64,000 nt of DNA from NCBI GenBank assembly GCA_963681505.1, contig OY811974.1, forward strand, positions 10,194,547-10,258,546, read 5' to 3'. Below the pieces are notes generated by a model that saw only the letters and a program-made list of their open reading frames with translations, ran no database searches and was not told the origin of the DNA. The stretch is from Eunapius fragilis. Its lineage: Eukaryota > Porifera > Demospongiae > Spongillida > Spongillidae. Both the position numbers and the translations under genes were made by a program. Positions 54,908-64,000 of the stretch are shown here, one piece after another (the first letter of the stretch is position 1; every line of letters begins with the position of its first letter).

Positions 54908-57260
54908 CTAAACCAAGTTGCATGCTCTGCTTAGGAGAGCTCTGGCATTGCACCTCACCAGTGTCAAGTTTAGCTTCCCGTAGATATCTACCAAGGTCTT
55001 TGACTTCTGGTGTCCTATGCCAAAGGACAGGCGCGAGGCCAAATGGGAAAAAGCTTGCCTGGCTTCAAGACCCCAGTTCCCATAGCTCTCCACAGCAAGA
55101 GGGATACATTTCCAACCAAGGGTATCACACTTGGGGTCATTTGCCTGGTGTTTCCTCTGCTCTGCCAGTAGTGCAGCCGTTCCTGCAGTAACGCTTGCTT
55201 CCCGAAGTGACACAGGTGTAAGAGGAGATGTCACAGTTAAATCAAAAGCGGCAGAGATTCCACTTATCCAGTTGTTCACTAGGGCATCCGCAGGACGAGA
55301 CCTAGAAAGGTCAGGGGTAAGTGCACTACCTGCCTCGATCCTCACTCCAAGGTTTGCCTTGTGGCAAAAATCTACAAAGACATCTCGCAGCTGGTTGTGT
55401 CGGAGAACCACATCACCACCTCGTCTGCATGACAATGCATGATGCCCCAGGGGGTCCAACGCTATTTCAGGACATAGCAGACAGCAGGAGGCTGTTGTTG
55501 TTTCTAATCCCAGCCACCACGAAATAGCTGTGCGGAATTCACTAGGGTCAAGATGCAGGCCAGGCTCACCCGAAGGAAGGACTGAAACCCATGAAGTGGC
55601 CAAGGAAGCAGAGGTAGAGAGGAGGCGAGCTTTGTTTGCTGGAGAAGCTGAGTCGTACAAACTATTGTAAGTCGAGCTATCCAGTGTATGGGAGAGAGAT
55701 CTCTGTGGGGGTGGAGACTCAATGGCAGACTCTGGAGATATGGCATCTGAGGTAGAGACTAAGCTATTGAAAGTATTAACCGCATGAATCAGATGATGGT
55801 TATTTGCAGTGGCAAAACCAGATGAACAAAAGGATGCAATGAAGGCAGCACTCGAGTGGTGAGAGAGTGAGCGAAGGCCGAAACCTCCAAACCTTAGGCT
55901 CAGTTGAGATTGGCACCAGGCGGCCTCAGTGAGATCTAAAGATAAGCACTTAGAGAAGCAACTCCTTAAATCCAAGTCAAGTATCTTCAGAGAATCAGCA
56001 GCCATGCTAGGGGGGGTTGATCTGGCTAAATGCACCATCTTACAAAAACCACTGCAAAGCCGTAGCAAGTTAAAGGCCACCTGTGGGTCAACATCTGAAA
56101 CATCTTCCAACTTAGATAGCAACTTTGTGAATTCAGCACGCTTCGTGGCAAAGAACCCAGTGCAGTAAAGATAGTCCCCAATAGGAGTACCAAGAATGTC
56201 TAGGTGTGGTACATGTGAAGCTTTCATAGCAGGAGGGAACATGGAAATATCGCTACGGCTAAATAGTTCACATTTGGATAGATTGATGAAAATACCCAGT
56301 GATGGACCAAGGTCTTCAATTATGGAGAGCGCCCGCAGAACAGCTTGTCTGGGGCCAGCCAACACCCCATCATCCAAGTACCATGCCTGAAGGATGAGAC
56401 GAAGGCAGTCATCATCTGCATCGATGGCGGCAATGACCTTGTGTAAAACCAAAGCAAAAAACAAAGGGCCTAATGGATCTCCCTGCTGCACACCTGCCTC
56501 AGAAGTGAGATGTCCTAGGGGGTGCCACAAATAAGGGTGTGAACCATAACACCAACTTGCCCATGGAAGGAGTTCTGGGAAAAAGGTGGAGCATTCAGAT
56601 AGAAGAGCCTGCCTGGAAATAAGGTTGAAAGCGTTTCTCATATCTGCTTTCAGGACGACAAAATCTTCATCCCCCCAGTGTTCTTCAATGCACTTTCGAA
56701 GGCCGTGTACCACTTTTTCTGTGCCATGTGAACAGGCTACACCAAACTGATGGGGTTCAAAAAAACTGGACACTTTATCTTTCACTAAAGAGCACAAGCA
56801 CTTTCCTGTTAGCCTTCTGAGAGTTTCCCCAACAGCAATAGGCCTGATATCAGGTGGGGAGCCATCTTTAAACTTGTTCAAAGCGGTGAGGCTTCCGCCC
56901 GCTAGAAATCTTGCAACTGACAAAGGAGCTTTGCCTGCTGCAAGGAGGTTGACAATATCCCTCAGGGATGAGCCAATGGAAATTGGAAGAGGGATTTGTG
57001 CAGCATCAATTAGATGTTGTACCCTGAGGCCTGAGGGGCCAGCAGCAGTGCCCTTTGGGAAGGAGAATAGGAAGGGTAGGATGTTGAAATCAGGACCTAG
57101 AGAAAGTGGAGTGGAAGGAACATCTGGAGGAGTGGGTAGGGGAGAGCTAGGGTGTTTTGATTTGAGCAGCTCCCAGGTAGCATTATTGAGGGGAGCAAGC
57201 CCATCAGATAAAAGTATTCTGCAGGCTTTACCATGCAGACCAATCTTTGCTAAGGATATA
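54908..57260 (-). CDS. REL-type non-LTR retrotransposon, RT and endonuclease (5'-truncated copy C)
   Basis: An unbroken frame of about 780 aa. RT blocks in order: GPSGLRVQHL, LAGGSLTALNK, PPDIRPIAVGETLRRLTGK, DMRNAFNLISRQ, GVQQGDPLGPLFFALVL, the catalytic AWYLDDGVLAG and LSKCELF. A Cys/His cluster follows (CCLLCPEIALDPLGHHALSC). Next come RHNQLRDVFVDF, RPADALVNNW, AAFDLTVTSPL and RKHQAND, in the order of a restriction-like (PD-(D/E)xK) endonuclease, as in R2/R4/NeSL/Hero-type elements; this assignment is inferred from motif order. The ORF opens at 57352 in unrelated AT-rich sequence; similarity to copy D starts at about KIGLHGKACRILL (57255), so the 5' end is truncated. TTA-rich 3' tail. Possibly still able to make protein if transcribed. 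Confidence 0.8.
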
Positions 57261-57420
57261 ACCGAATAATAATAACGAAACATGAGGATGATGTACAACA
57301 CACAAACACAATTATAAGTTATTTCACTAAGTTGATACTCCATATACAACATTTACAGTTTTAAGCTACACAATGTTACTAAACAAAAAACAATACACTG
57401 GAACGGAGAATGTGAGGAGG

Positions 57421-59995
57421 CTAACATCCAGTTGCCATTGAACGGGACAGCAGAGCTCTGTCATTCGCTCTAACTAGAACCAGGTTTAACCTGCCATAGA
57501 GAGCCGAAGTGGCCTGGGACTTGCAACAATTTAATCTAATTGCCAGGCGCGCTGCAAGTCGAGAAAGGTTTGTCTGTGCTTCAGGACCCCAACATCCATA
57601 AACCTCAACTGCCAAAGGTACACATACCCATCCAAGCTCTGAGCACTTTGTGTCATTGCTGGCGTGTTTTCTGTTTTCAGCCACCTGAGCAGTTGACCCA
57701 CTTGTCACACTCGCTTCATGTAGAGTAATTGGAGTAAGCAGTGATGTGACAGTTATGTCAAAAGCTGCAGGTTTTCCCAGAACCCAATTAGGAACAAGCA
57801 CGTCAGCTGGCCTTGTACGTCGGGCATCATGTCCCAAACCACTTCCAACTTCCATTTGGCCACCAATACCCGCCTGCCTACAAGACTAAAAAAAAACTAT
57901 CCCGAACCCTATTGTGGCGAGAGACCATGCACGTCACCATTATATCGACAAGTTAATGCATGGTGATCTAAGGGATCTAATGACAAGGTAAGACAACAAG
58001 GGCATTTCTCCCCACTGAATAGGTCAATCCCAAGCCACCATTTTATTGCAGTTTGGAACTCTGCAGATTCCAGATGTAGGTTGATCCCAGGTGACGGCAC
58101 AACTGAAAGCCACAAAACAGCATGAGGAGATGCGACTGATAATAGCCGTGCCCTATTTGGTAGTGAAGAGGACTCAAAGAGTGCATGAAACTGACTATGT
58201 TCAATCCTACTAGAAAGCTCCTTCTGATTTTTGGGTGAAGTCAGCAATTCATCAGTAGAAGTTACATCAGCTGGAGAAACCAGGTTATTAAAGCAATCTA
58301 TTGATTGGAGAAGATGGTGGCTTGTGTTGGTTGCATAGCCTGACACTGCAAAGGAAGCTACATATGCTGATGCTGATTGCTGGGATAAGCTGTGGAGTCC
58401 AAGACCACCTCTACTCAAGCACAACTGGGCTTGTTGCCATGCTGTGTTGGGTGGGTCAATAGACAAGCAGTCAGAGAAACACTGGCGAACATCAATGTCA
58501 AAGAAATGCAAGCCCTCAGAAGCAAGGGAGGGAGGGGTGCATCTAGTAATATGAACAAATCTACAGAATCCTCCACATTGGCGAAGGAGTACCAAAGCAA
58601 CTTGGGAATCAAGGGACGGACTTCCTTCAACAGAGCCAAGAATTTGGAAGCACCTGCTCTCTTCTCTGCAATAAACCTTGCACAGAAAATAGTGTCTCCA
58701 ATCGGGGCTCCAAGAATTTCAAAATTAAACGCTTTACATTTTTTCATCTCTGATGGAAATGGTTGAAGATCACAATCCCCATAGAGTTTGCATTTCGAGG
58801 AGTTAATCACTTAGACCAAGTGGTGGGCCAAGATCTTGAATGATACTGAGTGCCTGCACAACAGCTTGCTTTGAACCAGCAATAACGCCATCATCAATGT
58901 ACCAGGCATGGAATAAAAGGTCAAAACAAATTGGATCAGATGCAATAGCCGACAACACTTTTGCAGAACCAAAAAAAAAAACAAAAGAGGGCCCAAGGGA
59001 TCGCCCTGTTGGACTCCAGATTCTGACATTATAGTTCCCATTGGAGACCAAAGCAATGGGTGTTGACCATAGCACTATGCAGCCCACTGGAGGAGCTCAG
59101 GGAAGTGTGTGCTGCATTAATCAAGAAGTGCCTGACGGGAGACTAAATTAAATGCATTACGCAAGTCAATTTTCATCACTACAAAGTCATGCTCATTCTG
59201 ATGTTCCTCAATGCAACTTCTCAAACCATGTACAATCTTCTCTGCACCAGAGGGACAAGCAACCCCAAATTGATGAGGTGAGAAGTAATCCGAGGCCTTT
59301 CCCTTTGTGATTTGGCATAGACACTTGCCTACTAGACGCCTAAGGGTTTCACCAACTGCAATGGGTCGAATATCAGGAGGAGAACCAGGTTTGTCTTTGG
59401 TCAAGGCCGTTAGATTTCCACCAGCAAGGAACTTGGAGATGACATTACTAACACTACCGGTAGCCAAGAGATTCACTATACTTCTAAGGGATGAGGAGAT
59501 GGATGACTGCATTGGGACTTCGGCGGCATCAAGCAAATGCTGCAACTGCAATCCGGAGGGACCACAAGCAGTGGATTTGGTAAAGGACCTCAAGACAGAT
59601 AGAATTTCAAAGGTATTGGGGAGGGTAGAAGGGAAATTTGATGTGTCATTTGGTGGGCATACTGGAGGTGGGCCCTTAGGGTGTTTTGCCTGCAAAAGCT
59701 GCCAGGTGGTATCATTATTAGGTGCAACTCCTGATGAAGTTAAAATTTGGCAGGCCTTTCCATATAAACCCTCCTTTGCCAACCCTATGGCTAAGCGAAT
59801 GTTGTGATCTGAGCCACTTGTGTGAGCTTGACGGGTTTTAGATGTCACTTGCTGAGATGCATGCTCCCATAGAAATCCAAACCGGCCTTTGGACCATAAA
59901 TCACATAGGTGGTTGATGGGGAGAGGCTTGTGGTGACGTCCCCTCCATTTGGGAGCCACAAGTACACACTTCGAGAGCATAAAAACATCAGCCAA
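57421..59995 (-). pseudogene. REL-type retrotransposon, RT and endonuclease (copy D, frameshifted)
   Basis: The same protein as copy C, broken into frames 59995-59117, 59087-58803, 58810-58415, 58595-57909 and 57855-57421. Visible motifs: CGPSGLQLQHLLDAAE, PPDIRPIAVGETLRRLVGK, DLRNAFNLVSRQ, QQGDPLGP, AWYIDDGVIAG, EKCPCCLTLSLDPLDHHALT, RPADVLVPNW, AAFDITVTSLL, LGWVCVPLAVEVYGCWG and YGRLNLVLVRANDRALL. It overlaps the N-terminal ORF by a frameshift at about 59960-59995. Ends 68 bp from the 5' edge of the copy C ORF, same orientation. Confidence 0.82.
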
Positions 59996-61080
59996 GCCTC
60001 CTCACTGTTTTCATGTAAAATTGAATGGAATGCTGCTGATAAAACACCTGCAAATGCTGGCCTGGATTTGATAGGGATGTGTCGGATGGTACTGCAATGA
60101 AGTAGGCACACATCTACAAAGGAAGGTAGTTGGGTTGTGGCATCAGCATTCGATGAACTATCTTGGCTTAATTGTACACCAGTGCCTGCAGTTTTAAGAG
60201 GGCATTTCCCATGATGAGATTGGAGATGTGAAGAAGCAACCAAGTGAAAACAGTAAGAACAGATGACCATGTTGTTTTGGCCGAGCCAGTCTTCTGGAAC
60301 AGATCCTGGAAGGATGGTTTGCGTGTGAAGGTTAAGGTGGTTTTTCCACATTGATGGGGCAATAAGCTCCTTGCACCCGTGGAAAACACATCTCTGCCTG
60401 TGCTGCCCAGGTTTATCAACCTCCTGGACAGTGTTGGCAGCCTGGTTGGGTTTTGGTTCAATGGCTGGTGGTGAAGTACGAGAGAGGACGTTCAGGATGT
60501 TTACGCATTTTCCTCGTCTGCCTGGTAAACAGTTCACACAAGCGCGGTTCTCTTTGCAGCACTTGCATGAAACGCAGCGGGCGTTGTCGCCTTTGCACTT
60601 ACAACACGAAGGCATCGCGCTGGATGGAAGTTCTTCGGAAGGCAATGCAGTGCCAGATTCAGGGGACGGCAAATAATCTGGGGAGAACAGCTGCTGTTTA
60701 TTTGCCTGTGTGTATTGCAGCTGCTCAGAGGACGAAAGAGGTGAAGGCGTCGGGGGCAGCTGTGTGGTTGGTACCGGTGAATCATGCTCTAGAGGTTGGG
60801 GCGGTGTGGGTAACGAGGGTTGAGACGCATGCTCAGCCGGTGAGTATGAAGGCGCTAGGACGTGTGGAAGCTGCTGCGACGATGTCTGAGGAGCTGCAAT
60901 TGAAGCGTTCACACACTTACCTTTCCTTCCTGGGTAGCAGCCGGTGCAACCCTTCCCTCCTTTAGCACAGGAGCAGCCCCTACAAAGCACTCTCTTGCCG
61001 TTGCAACTGCAGCCGCAACGATAGCAAGAAACAGAAGCTGGAATAGTGCTAGAATTAGATCTAGATACTTCCTTACCCAC
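59845..61080 (-). CDS. N-terminal protein of the REL-type retrotransposon (copy D)
   Basis: 411 aa. It holds two copies of an unusual cysteine block: CYRCGCSCNGKRVLCRGCSC with GCTGCYPGRKGKCVN (residues about 18-57), and CCKCKGDNARCVSCKCC with ACVNCLPGRRGKCVN (about 158-195), separated by a Pro/Ser/Gln-rich linker of about 100 aa. Then two C2H2-like fingers: CVFHGCKELIAPSMWKNHLN and CSYCFHLVASSHLQSHHGKC. In R2-like elements N-terminal zinc fingers bind the target DNA. The two blocks are probably an internal duplication. The last 50 residues run past a frameshift: the true continuation is in the RT frame (LSKCVLVAPKWRGRHHKPLP). Confidence 0.75.
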   Translation of the reverse strand: MGKEVSRSNSSTIPASVSCYRCGCSCNGKRVLCRGCSCAKGGKGCTGCYPGRKGKCVNASIAAPQTSSQQLPHVLAPSYSPAEHASQPSLPTPPQPLEHDSPVPTTQLPPTPSPLSSSEQLQYTQANKQQLFSPDYLPSPESGTALPSEELPSSAMPSCCKCKGDNARCVSCKCCKENRACVNCLPGRRGKCVNILNVLSRTSPPAIEPKPNQAANTVQEVDKPGQHRQRCVFHGCKELIAPSMWKNHLNLHTQTILPGSVPEDWLGQNNMVICSYCFHLVASSHLQSHHGKCPLKTAGTGVQLSQDSSSNADATTQLPSFVDVCLLHCSTIRHIPIKSRPAFAGVLSAAFHSILHENSEEAWLMFLCSRSVYLWLPNGGDVTTSLSPSTTYVIYGPKAGLDFYGSMHLSK

Positions 61081-61134
61081 AGAATTAACCGAAACAGGAA
61101 GTGGAGGCGAAGATTGTGAATGAATATCACGGGA

Positions 61135-61264
61135 TCATTTCTTGGAACACTCAAACGCCTGAGCCATGTCGAGAGCCTTACTGAACGTTAGTTGATGCTC
61201 GGCTAGTAATCGTTTCAGAAGTTGAGGATCACGCACCCCACACACCAACCAATCGCGTAACATG
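61135..61264 (-). pseudogene. Gag fragment of another Gypsy-type element
   Basis: Directly beyond the LTR end the minus strand reads HMLRDWLVCGVRDPQLLKRL, LAEHQLTFSKALDMAQAFEC and a stop. This is the usual Gypsy Gag segment (L-x-D-x-L-V-x-G-[IV]-x-D...L-x-x-A-x-x-x-A). It lies between the 3' LTR (61265) and copy D, so it is probably the old insertion target of both. Confidence 0.65.
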
Positions 61265-61393
61265 TGTAATGATTGGTCAAAAGTAATGACAATCACAGCA
61301 ATTACAATACAGCGTTACAAAAATATATATACGATCAGTCATTCCATACACTTGTACTTTTGTGTGCGCAAGCGCACAATTCAACTCATTACA
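61265..61393 (-). repeat. 3' LTR of second Gypsy-type element (129 bp)
   Basis: Minus strand begins TGTAATGAGTTGAATTG and ends CCAATCATTACA. A purine-rich stretch (AGAAAGAGAGGGAGCAA) directly precedes it and is the likely polypurine tract. Its partner LTR is outside the window, so the assignment rests on position and TG...CA ends. Confidence 0.7.
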
Positions 61394-61408
61394 TTGCTCC
61401 CTCTCTTT

Positions 61409-63325
61409 CTAAAATGAGACGTAGGGGCCGTAGCGGTCCGGAGCCTGACGGTGTCTGGCTGGGTAACGTCGGATGGTTTCGGCTGCTTCTGGATTCGCTA
61501 GAGGGACTTCTGCAACTGCCTGGCCCTGGCCTAGGAGGTTTCCTTCCGGAATGATTTGCTCGGCAATTTCACGGTCCACATTGTCGTCATCATCGTCGTC
61601 GTCATCCAGTAGTACTAATTCATCCTTCTCCTGACTATTACTGTCTCCGTCAGGGTGAGCAGTAATAGGCGGTGCAGGAGGTGGTAAAGGGTCCTCTCTG
61701 GATTCGCTCAAATTGCACCGCTTCAATCTATCGAAATGAACAATTTGAAACTTCCCACCTTCTTTCCTCTGAATCTTGTAGGTGCTGTCGCCCACTTTAT
61801 CCACGACTACGAAAGGGCCTTTCCACGGGTGATGAAGTTTTTTGCATTTCCCCCGTGGTACTGCTGGGTCGAACAGCCACACTAAAGCCCCTTTTCCGAA
61901 CGGTTGACCAGAGACTTTGCGATCGTGCAAGGCCTTTTGCCGACGGTGATTGGCATCACAGTTCTCCCGGACGATAGCATAAGCATCACGCAATCCTTTC
62001 CGCAACTGCTCCACATACGTCCGAAGTTCCTTTTCAGGACCTAGGTTAAATGGGAACATCAAATCAACAGGAATAGATGCCTGGCGACCAAACATTAGAT
62101 AGAATGGTGTGAAGCCTGTGGAAGAATGGGTACTTGTGTTATAAGCAAAACACAGTTTTCGAATGCACATTTCCCAGTCAGATGGGTGATCTCCAACCAC
62201 TGTGGCCAGCATATCCAGAAGGGTCCGGTTAAATCGCTCCACCATTCCATTCCCTTGAGGTCTATATGGGGTGGTGTGTGACTTCCTGATGTGAAGCAAA
62301 TTGCAGATTTCTTTAATAAGCTGGGATTCGAACTGGCGGCCTTGGTCCGAGTGTAACTGTTCGGGAGGGGAAAAACGGCAGAACATTTCGTCAACTAACT
62401 TTACCGCTACAGTAGTTGCCTCCTGATTAGGGATGCTGTAGACTTCCACCCACTTAGTGTAGTAGTCTGCCACTACCAAGACATACTTGCTCCCTCTCTC
62501 CGTCTCTGGTAGTGGCCCCATAATGTCCACACACACTATCTGCATGGGGTACCCCGCTCGGATAGTCTGAAGGCCTGCCCTTGCTTTTGGTACTGTGGTC
62601 TTCCTAGTGGCACACTTAATACATGACTTACACCACTCAGATACTGCATCACCGCAACTAGGCCAATAGAAACGTTCTTTGAGTCGTCCCAGCATCTTGC
62701 TTTCACCAAGGTGTCCACCCACAGCGCCTTCGTGGAGCTCTTTCAATACCTCGCAATGCAGGGAGTAAGGCAGCACTAGTTGGAGTTTAGTCATCTGCTC
62801 GAGAAAATTTCTCCTGTACATTAGCCCATTATACATACACAGAGACTCCCACTGTTGTAGCAACCACTTGCTCTCTCTTTGCCATGCACTTACCTGATCC
62901 GCCAATGGTCGCCTCCCACTCTTAACTGCAGCAAACACTGGTCCAATAATAGCATCCTCCATTTGCAACTTACGCATCTCCTCGGTACTGTATGTCTGGA
63001 AAGGACTGCTGGTCACAACTCCCATTACTTCAGATAGTGTCGCATCACTGTTTTCTGGGGTATGACTATCACGCCCACACTGCCGACAAGGTAATCGCGA
63101 AAGGGCATCTGCATTGTTATGTTGAGATCCTTTTCTATGAACCACTGTGAAGTTGTACTCTTCCAGGCGTTCAAGCCATCGAGCCAGCTGTCCCTCTGGC
63201 TCCTTAAAATTTCTTAGCCAGACGAGTGACCCGTGGTCGGTTCTTAAGATGAACTTCCTTCCTAAGAGGAAGTGGCGGAAATGCTGAGTGAACTCCACGA
63301 CCGCCAGCAATTCCCTTCGGGTCAC
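61409..63325 (-). CDS. Gypsy-type Pol: RNase H end and integrase
   Basis: 638 aa, open. Starts with the RNase H C-terminus (ELLAVVEFTQHFRHFLLGRK, LRTDHGSL, NNADALSRLPC). The integrase follows: zinc-binding HEGAVGGHLGESKMLGRL and CKSCIKCATRK, catalytic core with D (VCVDIMGPLPE), D (LHSDQGRQFES) and E (QGNGMVERFNRTL), then SSTGFTPFYLMFGRQA, and a C-terminal domain with the GPY/F-like KLHHPWKGPFVVVDKVGDST. The tail is acidic (LLDDDDDDDDNVD) and ends RHRQAPDRYGPYVSF. It joins DNA ends of the element to the host chromosome. The separation from the upstream frame is only a TAG at 63335-63337; the first ATG is not a true start. Confidence 0.9.
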   Translation of the reverse strand: MTRRELLAVVEFTQHFRHFLLGRKFILRTDHGSLVWLRNFKEPEGQLARWLERLEEYNFTVVHRKGSQHNNADALSRLPCRQCGRDSHTPENSDATLSEVMGVVTSSPFQTYSTEEMRKLQMEDAIIGPVFAAVKSGRRPLADQVSAWQRESKWLLQQWESLCMYNGLMYRRNFLEQMTKLQLVLPYSLHCEVLKELHEGAVGGHLGESKMLGRLKERFYWPSCGDAVSEWCKSCIKCATRKTTVPKARAGLQTIRAGYPMQIVCVDIMGPLPETERGSKYVLVVADYYTKWVEVYSIPNQEATTVAVKLVDEMFCRFSPPEQLHSDQGRQFESQLIKEICNLLHIRKSHTTPYRPQGNGMVERFNRTLLDMLATVVGDHPSDWEMCIRKLCFAYNTSTHSSTGFTPFYLMFGRQASIPVDLMFPFNLGPEKELRTYVEQLRKGLRDAYAIVRENCDANHRRQKALHDRKVSGQPFGKGALVWLFDPAVPRGKCKKLHHPWKGPFVVVDKVGDSTYKIQRKEGGKFQIVHFDRLKRCNLSESREDPLPPPAPPITAHPDGDSNSQEKDELVLLDDDDDDDDNVDREIAEQIIPEGNLLGQGQAVAEVPLANPEAAETIRRYPARHRQAPDRYGPYVSF

Positions 63326-63337
63326 ACAGTATCTCTG

Positions 63338-64000
63338 CTACTGTCTACTGAGAGAGCGGCTAGCATAGCAAATAACTCTTTCAACACCAGAATCATCAAC
63401 TTGCGAGAGTACCGCACCGATCCCACAGTTGCTAGCATCGGTATCTAGGAGAAAGTCCCTCGTGTAGTTTGGATAGGCCAGAACCGGGGGCTCCACCAAG
63501 CACTTTCGAAGGTTTTCGAAAGCCCGCTGGCACGTAGTTGACCATTCAAACGCGGCATTCTTTTCTGTTAGTCGATTAAGTGGCCTAGCGATGACACCAA
63601 AATCCTTGATAAATCTGCGGTAATAATTCGCCAGTCCCAAAAACTGTTGGACATCACGCTTAGATTGAGGTGTAGGCCACTTTGCAATCACTTCGACCTT
63701 TTCCGGGTCTGTGGATATGCCCTGGGTAGAAACGATGTGTCCTAGAAACGTCACTTGCTGCTGGCAAAGTTTGCATTTAGTTGGATTCAGTTTTAACCCA
63801 GACTGCCTGAGATGGGTTAGTACAGCTGCCAAATGCTTTAAGTGCTCCGAAAAAGTGCTACCAATAACAATGATGTCATCAAAGTACACTAAACAGCTTG
63901 ACCATTTAAGGCCGCCCAATACCCTGTCCATTAGGCGTTGAAAAGTAGCAGGGGCATTACGAAGGCCAAACGGCATTACCTTGAACTGAAAAAGTCCCTC
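63338..64000 (-). CDS. Gypsy-type Pol: RT and RNase H (partial, runs off the window)
   Basis: Reads FQFKVMPFGLRNAPATFQRL from the window edge, the catalytic CLVYFDDIIVIGS, HLKHLAAVLTHLRQSGLKLN, VTFLGHIVSTQGI, VQQFLGLANYYRRFI, then RNase H LLDTDASNCGIGAVLSQ and VICYASRSLSRQ before a TAG. The downstream frame continues directly (YCVTRRELLAVVEF), so the TAG at 63335-63337 is either a single inactivating change or a readthrough codon; the latter cannot be judged here. The 5' half (gag, protease) is outside. Confidence 0.9.
   Translation of the reverse strand, partial: EGLFQFKVMPFGLRNAPATFQRLMDRVLGGLKWSSCLVYFDDIIVIGSTFSEHLKHLAAVLTHLRQSGLKLNPTKCKLCQQQVTFLGHIVSTQGISTDPEKVEVIAKWPTPQSKRDVQQFLGLANYYRRFIKDFGVIARPLNRLTEKNAAFEWSTTCQRAFENLRKCLVEPPVLAYPNYTRDFLLDTDASNCGIGAVLSQVDDSGVERVICYASRSLSRQ

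Overview
The window is metazoan nuclear DNA, most likely from a sponge or a similarly compact marine invertebrate genome (an inference). The evidence is one large spliced gene with a metazoan-only domain set (NIDO, EGF-like, fibronectin III, HRM, GAIN/GPS, seven-helix adhesion-GPCR core), very short introns (27 of about 44-150 nt or longer apart from two of 26 and 27 nt), no operons, and many transposon families typical of invertebrates. I found no rRNA, tRNA, CRISPR or bacterial features.

Layout. 1-3.8 kb: a broken hAT transposase end, several MITE-like inverted repeats, a short tandem array and a Gin-integrase N-terminal fragment. 3.8-13.1 kb: gene-poor DNA with poly-G/poly-C tracts, hAT-type miniature elements and a 1.4-kb foldback element with arms of about 570 bp. 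13.3-32.7 kb: the minus-strand adhesion-GPCR gene, with an inferred 28 exons, all junction phases consistent, and a protein of about 1,930 aa if intact. Its 3' end is tandemly duplicated downstream and its EGF exons are tandemly duplicated inside. The copy shown carries a 1-nt frameshift in the NIDO exon and an in-frame TAA in the GPS exon. Its 7-kb third intron holds a repeat element in which three other elements are nested (a hAT MITE, a MITE with 9-bp target duplication, and a Ty3/Gypsy-type LTR element with 113-bp LTRs).

33.4-39.5 kb: two head-to-head copies of the same repeat element, then a decayed CR1/L2-like LINE. 41.1-48.3 kb: two adjacent minus-strand Gin-type integrase genes with introns; the second is arranged as zinc-binding domain, DDE integrase, CXC cysteine-rich domain, ULP1-like protease and PHD finger. 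48.3-54.7 kb: tandem arrays, a 30-bp minisatellite open in several frames, another repeat-element copy, and 3' fragments of an RT element. 54.9-61.1 kb: two copies of an unusual non-LTR retrotransposon with a YLDD reverse transcriptase and a C-terminal restriction-like endonuclease signature. 61.1-64 kb: the 3' half of a second Gypsy-type element running off the window.

The most interesting structure is a repeat family, here called HPE, present in at least seven copies (10.9, 21.6-22.5, 24.3-29.8, 33.4-34.1, 34.2-35.7, 50.9, 52.2-53.2 kb). One end is a hairpin with nine stem positions and usually a 4-nt loop; the stem sequence differs between copies but stays self-complementary, next to an invariant ATATAGGATTTG block. 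The other end is a palindrome of about 290 bp whose arms match each other better than they match other copies. Between them lies a short ORF with basic PEKKR-type repeats. This looks like selection for terminal DNA (or RNA) hairpins and is the best candidate for an undescribed system here.
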